Source: Collinsella sp. (lineage in GTDB: Bacteria > Actinomycetota > Coriobacteriia > Coriobacteriales > Coriobacteriaceae). Taken from it: a DNA stretch of 16,868 nt. The notes beneath the pieces are model-generated. The model made no database searches, had not been told where the DNA came from, and saw only the letters and a list, made by a program, of their open reading frames with translations. The translations under genes were made by a program, and so were the position numbers. Below are positions 7,205 to 13,426 of the stretch, piece after piece. How positions within the stretch are numbered: position 1 is the first letter of the stretch; each line of letters starts with the position of its first letter. The DNA lies in NCBI GenBank assembly GCA_014871605.1, contig WGSQ01000025.1, forward strand, positions 1 through 16,868, given 5' to 3'.

Positions 7205-7399
7205 GACGCCATCTTGGCGGCAGGAAAGTAAACCTAGGGCCTGGCCGGGCGGCACGGGTTAACTTTTCGTAGATTCCGCACGCAAAGAAAGCCACTTAAT
7301 GTGGCTTTCGTCTTGCGCAGGACCTGACCGAGCGAAAAGTTATCCCGTGCCGCCCGGCCAGGCCCGATGGGACGGCTACCGAGCCGCCAAGATGGCGTC
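7205..7399. repeat. Nested double inverted repeat (17-nt outer, 33-nt inner)
   Basis: The outer arms, 7205-7221 and 7383-7399, are perfect 17-nt inverted repeats. The right outer arm lies inside the coding sequence for the last residues of the HAD protein (DAILAA). The inner arms, 7237-7269 and 7333-7365, match at 32 of 33 positions. The 63-nt interior carries a perfect 9-bp hairpin with loop TTAAT (7287-7309), which resembles an intrinsic terminator (GTGGCTTTCGTCTT). Between outer and inner arms lie unmatched stretches of 15 and 17 nt. No obvious target-site duplication flanks either arm pair. Confidence 0.8.
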
Positions 7400-8203
7400 G
7401 ATGAGCGTCAGTACGCCCCCGTCGTTGTTGCTCGGAATGCGCCACTTAGCATGCGCGTTCATATGCTCCTCGGCGTTGTCCACGATAAAGCTGTGACCGA
7501 CGCGCTCGAGCATGGGGATGTCGTTGTACGTATCGCCCACGGCGGCGGCGTCGGCGATATCGATGCCCAGGTGTTCGCACAGGTGCGCGACGCCGGCGCC
7601 CTTGTCGACGCCCAGGTTCATAAAGTCGATCCACTCGCGCCCGGCGTTGGTGACGTAGAGCTTGTCCGAGAACTCGGGGCTATAGGTCTCGCGGAAAGCG
7701 GGCTCGGCGTCGTAGCCGGGGAAGAAGACCGAAATCTTGTTGGACTCGAAATCAATGCCCTCAAAGCTGTCGACGTAGTTGATTGTGTTGTAGTAGACGC
7801 TGATCTCGTCGTGGTATTGATGGTCGCGGGCAAGCACGTAGAACTCGTCGAAGCAGCACAGGACGGGGACAGCGCGAGGATCCTCCGAGGCACGGCTCAA
7901 GACCTGCTGATACAGCTCCACGTCAATATTGCTCTTATAGATATAGCTGCCGCGATAGATCACGCAAGCTCCGTTGTCGGGACAAAAGGCGAGGCGGTTC
8001 TTGATGCCCTCGAACATCTCCTCGAGCTTGGGGGCGGGACGTCCGCTGGCGGGGCAGAATACGATGCCGGCGTCGGCGAGCTTGTCCAGGCGCTCATCAA
8101 GACCCTGGGGCAGCACACGCTCGTCGGTCAGCAGCGTCTTGTCCATATCGACGGCGAGAATCTTAATGTTGCCGATGTTGGCGTCCGATTCGTAAGTTTG
8201 CAT
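7376..8203 (-). CDS. Cof-type HAD-IIB family phosphatase, 275 aa
   Basis: This is a haloacid dehalogenase superfamily hydrolase with a C2 cap, the group that dephosphorylates sugar phosphates, FMN and similar small metabolites. Seen motifs are motif I VDMDKT (D19, D21), motif II CPASGRP, a lysine-containing motif III DKGAGVAHLCEHLGI and motif IV GDTYNDIPML (D224, D228). The substrate cannot be read from sequence. ATG 8203 has AAAGG about 10 nt upstream and the N-terminus MQTYESDANIGNIKILAVDMD is slightly extended before motif I. A possible minus-strand -10, TATAAC, lies at 8239-8244. The final residues are encoded by one arm of a perfect 17-nt inverted repeat. The gene is convergent with polA and divergent from the arginine region. 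Confidence 0.93.
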   Translation of the reverse strand: MQTYESDANIGNIKILAVDMDKTLLTDERVLPQGLDERLDKLADAGIVFCPASGRPAPKLEEMFEGIKNRLAFCPDNGACVIYRGSYIYKSNIDVELYQQVLSRASEDPRAVPVLCCFDEFYVLARDHQYHDEISVYYNTINYVDSFEGIDFESNKISVFFPGYDAEPAFRETYSPEFSDKLYVTNAGREWIDFMNLGVDKGAGVAHLCEHLGIDIADAAAVGDTYNDIPMLERVGHSFIVDNAEEHMNAHAKWRIPSNNDGGVLTLIDAILAAR

Positions 8204-8280
8204 AAAAATGCGCCTTTCGTTTCGAGATTGTTTCAGACGTTATAACCATCAACTAGTAGTCGAGCGTATTTTCGCAGGAA

Positions 8281-8328
8281 TGGTGCGTATTTGCACCACG
8301 CTTCACAAAGTAATGAAAAAACTTTTCA
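8281..8328. promoter_or_regulatory. Two dyads upstream of the argG leader, possible repressor sites
   Basis: TGGTGC-n6-GCACCA (8281-8298) is a perfect dyad, and TGAAAA-AAC-TTTTCA (8314-8328) is a second. The latter resembles an ARG box half-site pair (TGAAT-n4-ATTCA in characterised ArgR targets) but has a different spacing and sequence. They lie just upstream of the candidate leader promoters. Binding by ArgR is speculation. Confidence 0.3.
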
Positions 8329-8346
8329 GAAATTTGAATTTGTCGC

Positions 8347-8374
8347 TTGTGCTGCGGGCACTTTAGCGTAATAT
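8347..8374 (+). promoter_or_regulatory. Candidate promoter for the argG leader transcript
   Basis: TTGTGC (8347-8352) and TAATAT (8369-8374) are spaced 16 nt apart. A start near 8381 would give about 97 nt before the leader ORF. A second candidate, TTACCG (8411-8416) with TACGAT (8433-8438), also at 16 nt spacing, would start near 8445. Both are weak matches and I cannot choose between them. Confidence 0.35.
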
Positions 8375-8477
8375 AGCGACCATCGAAAACGGAGACGGAA
8401 AAACAACCGCTTACCGAGTAAAAGGTACCGTTTACGATATTTGAATTGCGCCCGGCGATACGTGAAAGGAGAGGCAG

Positions 8478-8552
8478 ATGCAGTTCGTAAAGATCATCAC
8501 CACTGCAGACAATGCCATCCGACGCCAGCGCGCAATTTCCCGACGACGATAA
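8478..8552 (+). CDS. Arginine-rich leader peptide of argG, 24 aa
   Basis: A 24-codon ORF opens at ATG 8478 behind AAAGGAGAGG (8465-8474) and ends at TAA 8550-8552. The peptide begins MQFVKIITTADNA and ends IRRQRAISRRR: six of the last ten residues are arginine (positions 15, 16, 18, 22, 23, 24). Their codons are CGA, CGC, CGC, CGA, CGA, CGA. By contrast all 12 arginine codons of argG are CGC, CGT or CGG. The ORF lies 205 nt before argG, in the same direction, and is followed by hairpins that could be mutually exclusive. This is the layout of a leader peptide whose translation senses charged arginyl-tRNA and controls argG by attenuation. No function other than being translated is implied for the peptide. 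The evidence is sequence layout only. Confidence 0.75.
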   Translation: MQFVKIITTADNAIRRQRAISRRR

Positions 8553-8663
8553 CAATCGTCTCTGTCCGCATGGGGCGAATTGCCTCAACAGAGTCATTTT
8601 GAGGTCGTTGGGTTTTAGCACGACATTGCTGCATGTTTCTAGGGCATGTATGTGCTGATTTTT
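8545..8663 (+). promoter_or_regulatory. Candidate arginine attenuator between leader ORF and argG
   Basis: Four pairings can be drawn. H1: GACGAT (8545-8550) with ATCGTC (8555-8560), overlapping the last arginine codons. H2: CTCTGT (8560-8565) with ACAGAG (8588-8593), enclosing TGGGGC/GCCTCA. H3: CCTCAA (8583-8588) with TTGAGG (8599-8604), which excludes H2. H4: AGCAC (8617-8621) with GTGCT (8652-8656), extended by ACAT/ATGT, followed by five T residues at 8659-8663, an intrinsic-terminator form. A GTCGT/ACGAC pairing (8605-8609 with 8620-8624) would compete with H4. A ribosome stalled on the CGA codons would block H1 and could shift this equilibrium. I did not compute energies. Confidence 0.55.
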
Positions 8664-8757
8664 GCTATTTAACCTGATATTGCACGGTATATGACCTTGA
8701 AATGACTTGCAACTGACCGATGTTCTAACTAGCTACCAAGGGCGAAAGGAAACAGCC

Positions 8758-9984
8758 ATGAGCAAGGAAAAAGTCGTTCTCGCATATTCCGGTGGTCTTG
8801 ATACATCCGTATGTGTCAAGTGGCTCCAGGACGAGAAGAATCTCGATGTCGTTTGCGTCTGCGGCAACGTGGGCCAGGAAGAGACCGGACTGGATGCCAA
8901 GAAGCAGAAGGCGCTCGACCTGGGCGTTCTCGATTGCCAGGTGCTCGACCTGCGCGACGAGTTCTCCGATGAGTTCCTGACCAAAGCCATCGCAGCAAAC
9001 TCCATGTACGAGAACAAGTATCCGCTGCTCTCCGCCCTGTCTCGCCCGCTGCTTGCCAAGAAGCTTGTTGAGGTCGCCCACGAGTTTGGCGCGACCTACG
9101 TCGCCCACGGCTGCACCGGCAAGGGTAACGACCAGGTCCGGTTTGAGGCCGCCGTTAAGGCCCTCGACCCCGAGCTCAAGGTTATCGCCCCGGTTCGCGA
9201 GTGGGACCTGAAGTGCCGTCCCGACGAGGTCGCCTATGCCCACGCCCACAACGTGCCGGTTCCCGAGGGTGCCAACGACAACCCCTACTCCATCGACGAC
9301 AACCTGTGGGGTCGCGCCATTGAGTGCGGTCACCTGGAGGATCCCTGGAACGAGCCGCTCGACGACGCTTGGGTTATGACCAAGAACCCCGAGGACACGC
9401 CGGACACCCCGACCTACACCGAGATTGAGTTTGAGGCCGGCAAGCCCGTCGCCGTCGACGGCAAGAAGATGAAGCTCTCCGAGATCGTCATCGCCCTCAA
9501 CAAGATCTCCGGCGACAATGGCTTTGGCCGTCTCGATCTGGTCGAGGATCGCCTGGTGGGCCTTAAGAGCCGCGAGTGCTACGAGGTTCCCGGCGCCCTG
9601 ACGCTCATCACCGCCCACAAGGCGCTCGAGGACATCTGCGTCGAGGGCGACCTGCTCAAGACCAAGATCAAGCTCGAGCAGGATTGGGCCACCGCCGTGT
9701 ATAACGGCCAGTGGTACAGCCCGCTCAAAAACGCGCTCGATGCCTTTATGGCCGATACCCAGAAGTTCGTGACCGGCACTGTCCGTCTGAAGTTCTTTAA
9801 GGGCAACTGCCATGTCGTCGGCCGCAAGAGCCCCTTCAGTCTCTACGACTACGGTCTGGCTACCTACGACCGCGACACCACGTTTGACGAGAAGGCCAGC
9901 GCCGGCTTTATCGAGATCGATACGCTGTCGCTCAAGACGTGGGCAAAGGTCCAGGGTCCCAGCTCTGCTGCCGCCCAGGCTTAA
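8758..9984 (+). CDS. argG: Argininosuccinate synthase, 408 aa
   Basis: ArgG joins citrulline and aspartate with ATP to make argininosuccinate, the penultimate step of arginine synthesis. The N-terminus carries the PP-loop of this family, VVLAYSGGLDTSV (residues 6-18). YVAHGCTGKGNDQVRFE, PVREWDLKCRPDEVAYA, NPYSIDDNLWGRAIE and FGRLDLVEDRLVGLKSRECY are further family blocks. Length matches the usual size of about 400 residues. ATG 8758 is chosen because GAAAGGA (8744-8750) lies 7 nt upstream and the family N-terminus starts here; a TTG at 8707 in frame has no support. It is preceded by an arginine-rich leader ORF and candidate attenuator. argH follows 521 nt downstream with one small ORF between. 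Confidence 0.97.
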   Translation: MSKEKVVLAYSGGLDTSVCVKWLQDEKNLDVVCVCGNVGQEETGLDAKKQKALDLGVLDCQVLDLRDEFSDEFLTKAIAANSMYENKYPLLSALSRPLLAKKLVEVAHEFGATYVAHGCTGKGNDQVRFEAAVKALDPELKVIAPVREWDLKCRPDEVAYAHAHNVPVPEGANDNPYSIDDNLWGRAIECGHLEDPWNEPLDDAWVMTKNPEDTPDTPTYTEIEFEAGKPVAVDGKKMKLSEIVIALNKISGDNGFGRLDLVEDRLVGLKSRECYEVPGALTLITAHKALEDICVEGDLLKTKIKLEQDWATAVYNGQWYSPLKNALDAFMADTQKFVTGTVRLKFFKGNCHVVGRKSPFSLYDYGLATYDRDTTFDEKASAGFIEIDTLSLKTWAKVQGPSSAAAQA

Positions 9985-9998
9985 GGGCCCTTCCCTTG

Positions 9999-10026
9999 GT
10001 ATCCGCGCGGCCCATCCGCGTGATAC
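9999..10026 (+). other. Hairpin just after argG
   Basis: GTATC and CGCGG (9999-10010) pair with CCGCG and GATAC (10016-10026) around a CCCAT loop, with a small internal loop. It is not followed by a T tract, so it may protect a 3' end rather than terminate. Confidence 0.4.
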
Positions 10027-10115
10027 ATAACGGGCGCACGGGGTCCCTACCTTTCGTTATGCTTGCTGACACTTCTTAACATCGGTGGCCCCTACGTTCC
10101 GCCCGCATATATGAT

Positions 10116-10166
10116 GCCGCGTCTGCGGCTGAGTCCGAGCCCCGCCGGGGTTGTCCGGCGGGGCTC
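10116..10166 (+). terminator. GC-rich hairpins between argG and the small ORF
   Basis: A small stem GCCGC-GTCT-GCGGC (10116-10129) is followed by a very stable perfect 12-bp stem, GAGCCCCGCCGG (10137-10148) with CCGGCGGGGCTC (10155-10166), loop GGTTGT. The tail CTTCTATC is only weakly T-rich. It could end the argG transcript or reduce read-through into the small ORF and argH. Confidence 0.6.
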
Positions 10167-10216
10167 CTTCTATCAATTTGGCGGCTCTGCGCCTATATAT
10201 ATGAGGAGTATCCATT

Positions 10217-10387
10217 ATGTTCAATGCTATCGTGCATGCTTTACTTGCCCTCGCGCCCGAGTTCGATGCTGCAAAGGTCGAGGACGTTCCTATGAGCCTG
10301 AAGGCCTGGATCGATGGTTCGCAGGGCAACATCCGGAGGGAGACGTTGGGCGCCAAGTGCATGGCGCGTCACTTCTTTGCAAATTAG
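10217..10387 (+). CDS. Small unknown protein between argG and argH, 56 aa
   Basis: ATG 10217 has GAGGAG (10203-10208) 8 nt upstream, as good as the signals of its neighbours, and the frame closes at TAG 10385-10387. The peptide starts MFNAIVHALLALAPEFDAAK, then VEDVPMSLKAWIDGSQGN, and ends IRRETLGAKCMARHFFAN. The first 14 residues are hydrophobic and the rest is a charged, probably helical region with one cysteine. Codon use looks like that of the flanking genes (GCC, CTG, GGC and GAG common). I do not recognise a family. Its place between two arginine genes in the same direction suggests co-transcription and perhaps a related role, but that is inference. Its reality rests on the ribosome binding site and codon use. 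Confidence 0.6.
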   Translation: MFNAIVHALLALAPEFDAAKVEDVPMSLKAWIDGSQGNIRRETLGAKCMARHFFAN

Positions 10388-10437
10388 CTATATGGCTCCG
10401 CACACGGTGGGGAATGTGTAAAACTAGCGGTTGAAAA

Positions 10438-10451
10438 ATCGCTTTAGCGAT
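10438..10451. promoter_or_regulatory. Near-palindrome upstream of argH
   Basis: ATCGCTTTAGCGAT is a 14-bp dyad with an asymmetric centre, preceded by TTGAAA (10431-10436), a -35-like hexamer without a clear -10 at normal distance. It may be an operator or a short RNA hairpin in the 118-nt gap before argH. Confidence 0.25.
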
Positions 10452-10505
10452 ATGGCGCATTGCTTTGGGCGCTTGTTTTGGTATTTGGAGAAAGGGGACG
10501 GTTCC

Positions 10506-11936
10506 ATGGCTCTTTGGGGCGGTCGTTTTGAGGCAGGCGTGGCCGAGGTCACGCAGGAGTTTGGCGCGTCGCTGCCGGTCGACAAACATCTCTATAAGCA
10601 GGATATTGCCGGCTCTAAGGCGCATGCCAAAATGCTGGCGGCCCAGGGCATCATCAGTGCCGAGGACGAGCAGGCGATTGCCGAGGGTCTGACCGGAATC
10701 GAACAGGATATCGATGCCGGCAACTTCACCTTCGATATCAACGACGAGGACATTCATATGTCCATCGAGAGCGAGCTGACGCGCCGTATCGGCGAGGCTG
10801 GTAAGCGCTTGCATACCGGGCGTTCGCGCAACGACCAGGTTGCGACCGATACGCGCCTGGGCGTCAAGGCGCTGGCCAAGGAGCTCATGGAGGCCAATCT
10901 TGAGCTGCGCCATGTGCTGGTGGATGCGGCCAAGAAGTACGACAAGGTGATTCTGCCGGGCTACACGCACATGCAGCATGCTCAGCCCGTGCTGCTGTCG
11001 CATCATCTGCTGGCGTATTCCTGGATGTTCGCGCGCGACTTTACACGCCTGAAGGCCGCCTTTGATGCTGCCGACAACTGCCCGCTGGGTGCTGCCGCGC
11101 TTGCCGGTACGAGCTATCCGCTCGATCGTCAGATGACGGCTGCCGAACTTGGCTTTGCGGGCGTGATCCCCAATTCGCTCGATGCTGTTTCCGACCGTGA
11201 TTTCCTGCTCGATCTGCATTACGCCGGTTCCGTCATGGCCATGCACCTGTCGCGTCTTTCCGAGGAGATTGTGCTGTGGTCGAGCTCCGAATTTGGCTTT
11301 ATCACGCTTTCCGACTCGTACTCCACCGGCTCGTCCATCATGCCGCAGAAGAAGAATCCCGACTTTGCCGAGCTTATCCGCGGCAAGAGCGGCCGTGTCT
11401 TTGGCAACCTGGTGCAGCTGCTGGTAACCATGAAGGGCTTGCCGCTTGCTTATAACAAGGACTTGCAGGAGGACAAGGAGGGCGCGCTCGATACCGCCCA
11501 TACGCTCATGCAGTGCCTGTCCGTTATGGCCGGAATGATTTCGACTTGGACCGTCAACGAGGATGCCATGGCGCGCGAGTGCGGCGTGGGGCACCTTGCC
11601 GCTACCGATGTTGCCGATTACCTGGCCAAGCGTGGCCTGCCGTTCCGCGAGGCACATGCCGTGGTGGGGCATCTGGTTCTGATGTGTGAGAAGCGCGGCT
11701 GCAATCTTGAGGACCTGCCGTTTGAGGTGTTCCAGGAGGCAAGCCCGCTCTTTGAGCGCGACATTACCGAGGCGCTCGACATCCCGTCGATTGTCGCCGC
11801 GCGCACGACCGAGGGCGGCACCGCCCCTGCCGCCGTTGCCGTGCAGCTGCAGCGTGCCGAGGCGCAACTCGTGGCCGACGAGGGCGTGTTTGGATCGCTG
11901 ACTAAGGTTGTCGAGATGGGCCACGGGGCAAAGTAG
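10506..11936 (+). CDS. argH: Argininosuccinate lyase, 476 aa
   Basis: ArgH splits argininosuccinate into arginine and fumarate, the last step of the pathway. It belongs to the aspartase/fumarase superfamily, active as a tetramer. The start MALWGGRFEAGVAEVTQEFGAS is the typical ArgH N-terminus. GRSRNDQVATDTRL, PGYTHMQHAQPV and LGAAALAGTSYPLDR are family blocks, and the superfamily signature GSSIMPQKKNPD occupies residues 275-286, with the catalytic serine in that loop. Length is near the usual 460-470 residues. ATG 10506 follows AAAGGGGA (10491-10498) by 7 nt. The frame is open further upstream to 10431 but has no matching homology. The gene follows argG and a small ORF and ends just before an intrinsic terminator, so it is probably the last gene of the arginine unit. 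Confidence 0.97.
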   Translation: MALWGGRFEAGVAEVTQEFGASLPVDKHLYKQDIAGSKAHAKMLAAQGIISAEDEQAIAEGLTGIEQDIDAGNFTFDINDEDIHMSIESELTRRIGEAGKRLHTGRSRNDQVATDTRLGVKALAKELMEANLELRHVLVDAAKKYDKVILPGYTHMQHAQPVLLSHHLLAYSWMFARDFTRLKAAFDAADNCPLGAAALAGTSYPLDRQMTAAELGFAGVIPNSLDAVSDRDFLLDLHYAGSVMAMHLSRLSEEIVLWSSSEFGFITLSDSYSTGSSIMPQKKNPDFAELIRGKSGRVFGNLVQLLVTMKGLPLAYNKDLQEDKEGALDTAHTLMQCLSVMAGMISTWTVNEDAMARECGVGHLAATDVADYLAKRGLPFREAHAVVGHLVLMCEKRGCNLEDLPFEVFQEASPLFERDITEALDIPSIVAARTTEGGTAPAAVAVQLQRAEAQLVADEGVFGSLTKVVEMGHGAK

Positions 11937-11987
11937 GGATTTGGCTGAAGCCGTTTTGGCCATGTATTGATAAATCGTTTTCACTTT

Positions 11988-12020
11988 ACGGGCGCCTGCT
12001 GATGTGGGCGCCCGTATTTT
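11988..12020 (+). terminator. Intrinsic terminator of argH
   Basis: ACGGGCGCC (11988-11996) pairs perfectly with GGCGCCCGT (12007-12015) around a 10-nt loop and is followed by ATTTTG. It lies 51 nt after the argH stop codon. Confidence 0.88.
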
Positions 12021-12248
12021 GTTGCTATGGGGGAGGGGCTTGTCGAGAACTTCTGTAGGACCTTTGAGCAGGTTGTGAAGAGGGTACGTTCGCGGGCGGC
12101 AACCGACCGTCTGCTCTGCTCGATGCGGTTGATGGGCGGGCGGATGGTACTCTAATCGGGCTTCGAAACAGAAGTGACACATATGGAGCGCTTTAATAAA
12201 TTGCAGCGTTTCAATAAACAGCTTTTTGTTTAACTGCAGCTAAAACTC

Positions 12249-12257
12249 TGTTACGAT
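12249..12257 (+). promoter_or_regulatory. Candidate promoter for ndk
   Basis: TGTTACGAT is an extended -10 (TGn plus TACGAT). A weak -35, TTTAAC (12229-12234), lies 17 nt upstream. Transcription would start near 12264 and give a leader of about 57 nt to the ndk ATG. Confidence 0.45.
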
Positions 12258-12320
12258 GCAGTCCAGGCGGGTGCCGGAATGGGACTTGGGCACGCGCGAA
12301 CCTACTTGAAAGGCTACCTT

Positions 12321-12725
12321 ATGGCTATCGAGAAGACCTTCATCATGATTAAGCCCGACGCCGTGCGCGACCGCAAGATCGGCGAGATCGTCGCTCGCAT
12401 TGAGCGTAGCGGCCTTGTCATCGAGCGCATGGAGATGACTACGCTCGAGCGCGCTACCGTCGAGGAGCACTACGCCCATCTGGCCGACAAGCCCTTCTTT
12501 GGCGGTCTCTGTGACTTTATGACGAGCGGTCCGGTCGTCAAGATGGTCGTTTCCGGTCTCTCCGCTGTCTCCAAGATGCGCACCCTCATGGGCGCTACCA
12601 ACCCGCTTGAGGCTGCTCCTGGTACCATCCGTGGCGACTTTGCCGTCGATGTCAACGCCAACGTGATCCACGGCTCCGACTGCCTGGAGAACGCCGAGAT
12701 CGAGATCAAGCGCTTCTTTGGCTAA
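12321..12725 (+). CDS. ndk: Nucleoside diphosphate kinase, 134 aa
   Basis: Ndk transfers the gamma phosphate from ATP to other nucleoside diphosphates through a phosphohistidine and balances NTP and dNTP pools. The N-terminus MAIEKTFIMIKPDAV is typical. The active-site block NVIHGSD contains the catalytic histidine at residue 117, and ENAEIEIKRFF is the usual C-terminal block. GTIRGDF, part of the nucleotide site, is also present. Length is normal for bacterial Ndk. ATG 12321 has GAAAGG (12308-12313) 7 nt upstream; the frame opens at 12279 but without family similarity. It appears monocistronic, with its own promoter and a strong terminator. Confidence 0.97.
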   Translation: MAIEKTFIMIKPDAVRDRKIGEIVARIERSGLVIERMEMTTLERATVEEHYAHLADKPFFGGLCDFMTSGPVVKMVVSGLSAVSKMRTLMGATNPLEAAPGTIRGDFAVDVNANVIHGSDCLENAEIEIKRFFG

Positions 12726-12763
12726 ACCAGCTTTGACTCCTTAAAGCTGTTAGCGTGTGGCTT

Positions 12764-12797
12764 GGGCGCCGCGGAACTCCATCCGCGGCGCCCTTTT
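12764..12797 (+). terminator. Intrinsic terminator of ndk
   Basis: GGGCGCCGCGG (12764-12774) pairs perfectly with CCGCGGCGCCC (12783-12793), loop AACTCCAT, followed by TTTTATT. It starts 38 nt after the ndk stop codon. Confidence 0.93.
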
Positions 12798-12813
12798 ATT
12801 CCAGAATCTATGA

Positions 12814-12850
12814 AGGGGCCCGCTCGGACATGTGTTCCGAGCGGGCCCCT
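12814..12850 (-). terminator. Hairpin downstream of rpiB
   Basis: Perfect 15-nt arms, 12814-12828 and 12836-12850 (AGGGGCCCGCTCGGA and its complement), enclose a 7-nt loop. On the minus strand it follows the rpiB stop codon by 26 nt and is followed by TCAT, with only a weak T tract. It sits 16 nt from the ndk terminator, so the two converging genes each have a stem. Confidence 0.75.
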
Positions 12851-12876
12851 GCTGTTAGCTTATGGCACTGAGTGGT

Positions 12877-13344
12877 TTAGGCCTCGTCGACGACCTTGAG
12901 GCCGCGCGTGTGGTCGATCTCGTTGAGGAGGTTAACGCGACGTTCGTGACGACCGCCCTCAAACTCGGCGTCGAGCCACTCGTCGACAATCATCTTGGCG
13001 AGCTCGGAGCCCACGACGCGGGCGCCAAAGGCGAGCACGTTGGTGTTGTTGTGCATGCGGGAGAGCTTGGCGCTGAAGGGCTCGGAGCACACGACGGCGC
13101 GCACGCCCTCTACCTTGTTGGCAGCCAGGCTGATACCGACGCCGGTGCCACAGATGAGGATGCCCAGGTCGACGTCGCCGTTGGCAACGGCCTTACCCAC
13201 CTTGTAGCCGGCGATGGGGTAGTCAAAGCTCTCGGAGGTGTCGGTGCCAAAGTTCACGACCTCGCAGCCGCGCTCCTTTAGGTGCTCGGAGATGATGTTC
13301 TTGAGCTCGACGGCGGCGTGGTCGTTACCGATACCGATCTTCAT
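12877..13344 (-). CDS. rpiB: Ribose-5-phosphate isomerase B, 155 aa
   Basis: RpiB interconverts ribose 5-phosphate and ribulose 5-phosphate in the non-oxidative pentose phosphate pathway. Family blocks are MKIGIGNDHAAVELK (H9), ICGTGVGISLAANKVEGVRA (catalytic Cys65) and RMHNNTNVLAFGARV (H98). Length is typical of the RpiB/LacAB family. ATG 13344 has GAGAGGAA about 8 nt upstream. The frame continues upstream to 13530 but reads low-similarity sequence, so the shorter start is taken. LacA or LacB (galactose-6-phosphate isomerase subunits) are relatives, but they normally occur as a pair in a lactose operon, and neither is present here. The gene converges on ndk and diverges from cyuA. A minus-strand TATCAT at 13406-13411 could be its -10. 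Confidence 0.95.
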   Translation of the reverse strand: MKIGIGNDHAAVELKNIISEHLKERGCEVVNFGTDTSESFDYPIAGYKVGKAVANGDVDLGILICGTGVGISLAANKVEGVRAVVCSEPFSAKLSRMHNNTNVLAFGARVVGSELAKMIVDEWLDAEFEGGRHERRVNLLNEIDHTRGLKVVDEA

Positions 13345-13426
13345 GGATGGTTCCTCTCTGGTCTGTGCGGCGCAAGTGCTAAAGGTGTTTACCGCGTTCG
13401 ACTGCATGATAGCGCGACTCTTGCGT

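Larger units (their letters stand above)
7033..7375. other. Convergent gene-free region packed with hairpins
   Basis: This 343-nt stretch between the ends of polA (plus) and the HAD gene (minus) holds no credible ORF. It contains three separate inverted repeats in a row, at 7090-7120, 7133-7169 and 7205-7399, each listed on its own. One of them extends into the HAD coding sequence. Some of these must act as terminators for the two converging genes. Confidence 0.8.
11937..12320 (+). other. Gene-free region between argH and ndk
   Basis: This 384-nt stretch holds the argH terminator near its left end and the ndk promoter near its right end. Between them (about 12021-12240) I see no credible gene. 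A 16-codon ATG frame at 12183-12233 has no ribosome binding site and was not called. A short imperfect tandem, GCTTTAATAAA then GTTTCAATAAA, lies at about 12190-12217. Confidence 0.6.

Noticed and set aside
8253..8621. 122-codon minus-strand ORF opposite the argG leader
   Set aside because: It has no ribosome binding site or recognisable domain, and it runs antisense to the leader ORF and attenuator, which explain the region better.
8725..9813. 362-codon minus-strand ORF inside argG
   Set aside because: Antisense shadow of argG with repetitive leucine, glycine and valine composition.
10290..12182. 630-codon minus-strand ORF across argH
   Set aside because: It is an antisense shadow of argH caused by high GC and biased codon use; histidine- and arginine-rich, with no family features.
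12183..12233. 16-codon ORF (MERFNKLQRFNKQLFV) before ndk
   Set aside because: No ribosome binding site, it lies upstream of the likely ndk promoter, and its internal repetition comes from a short AT-rich tandem.
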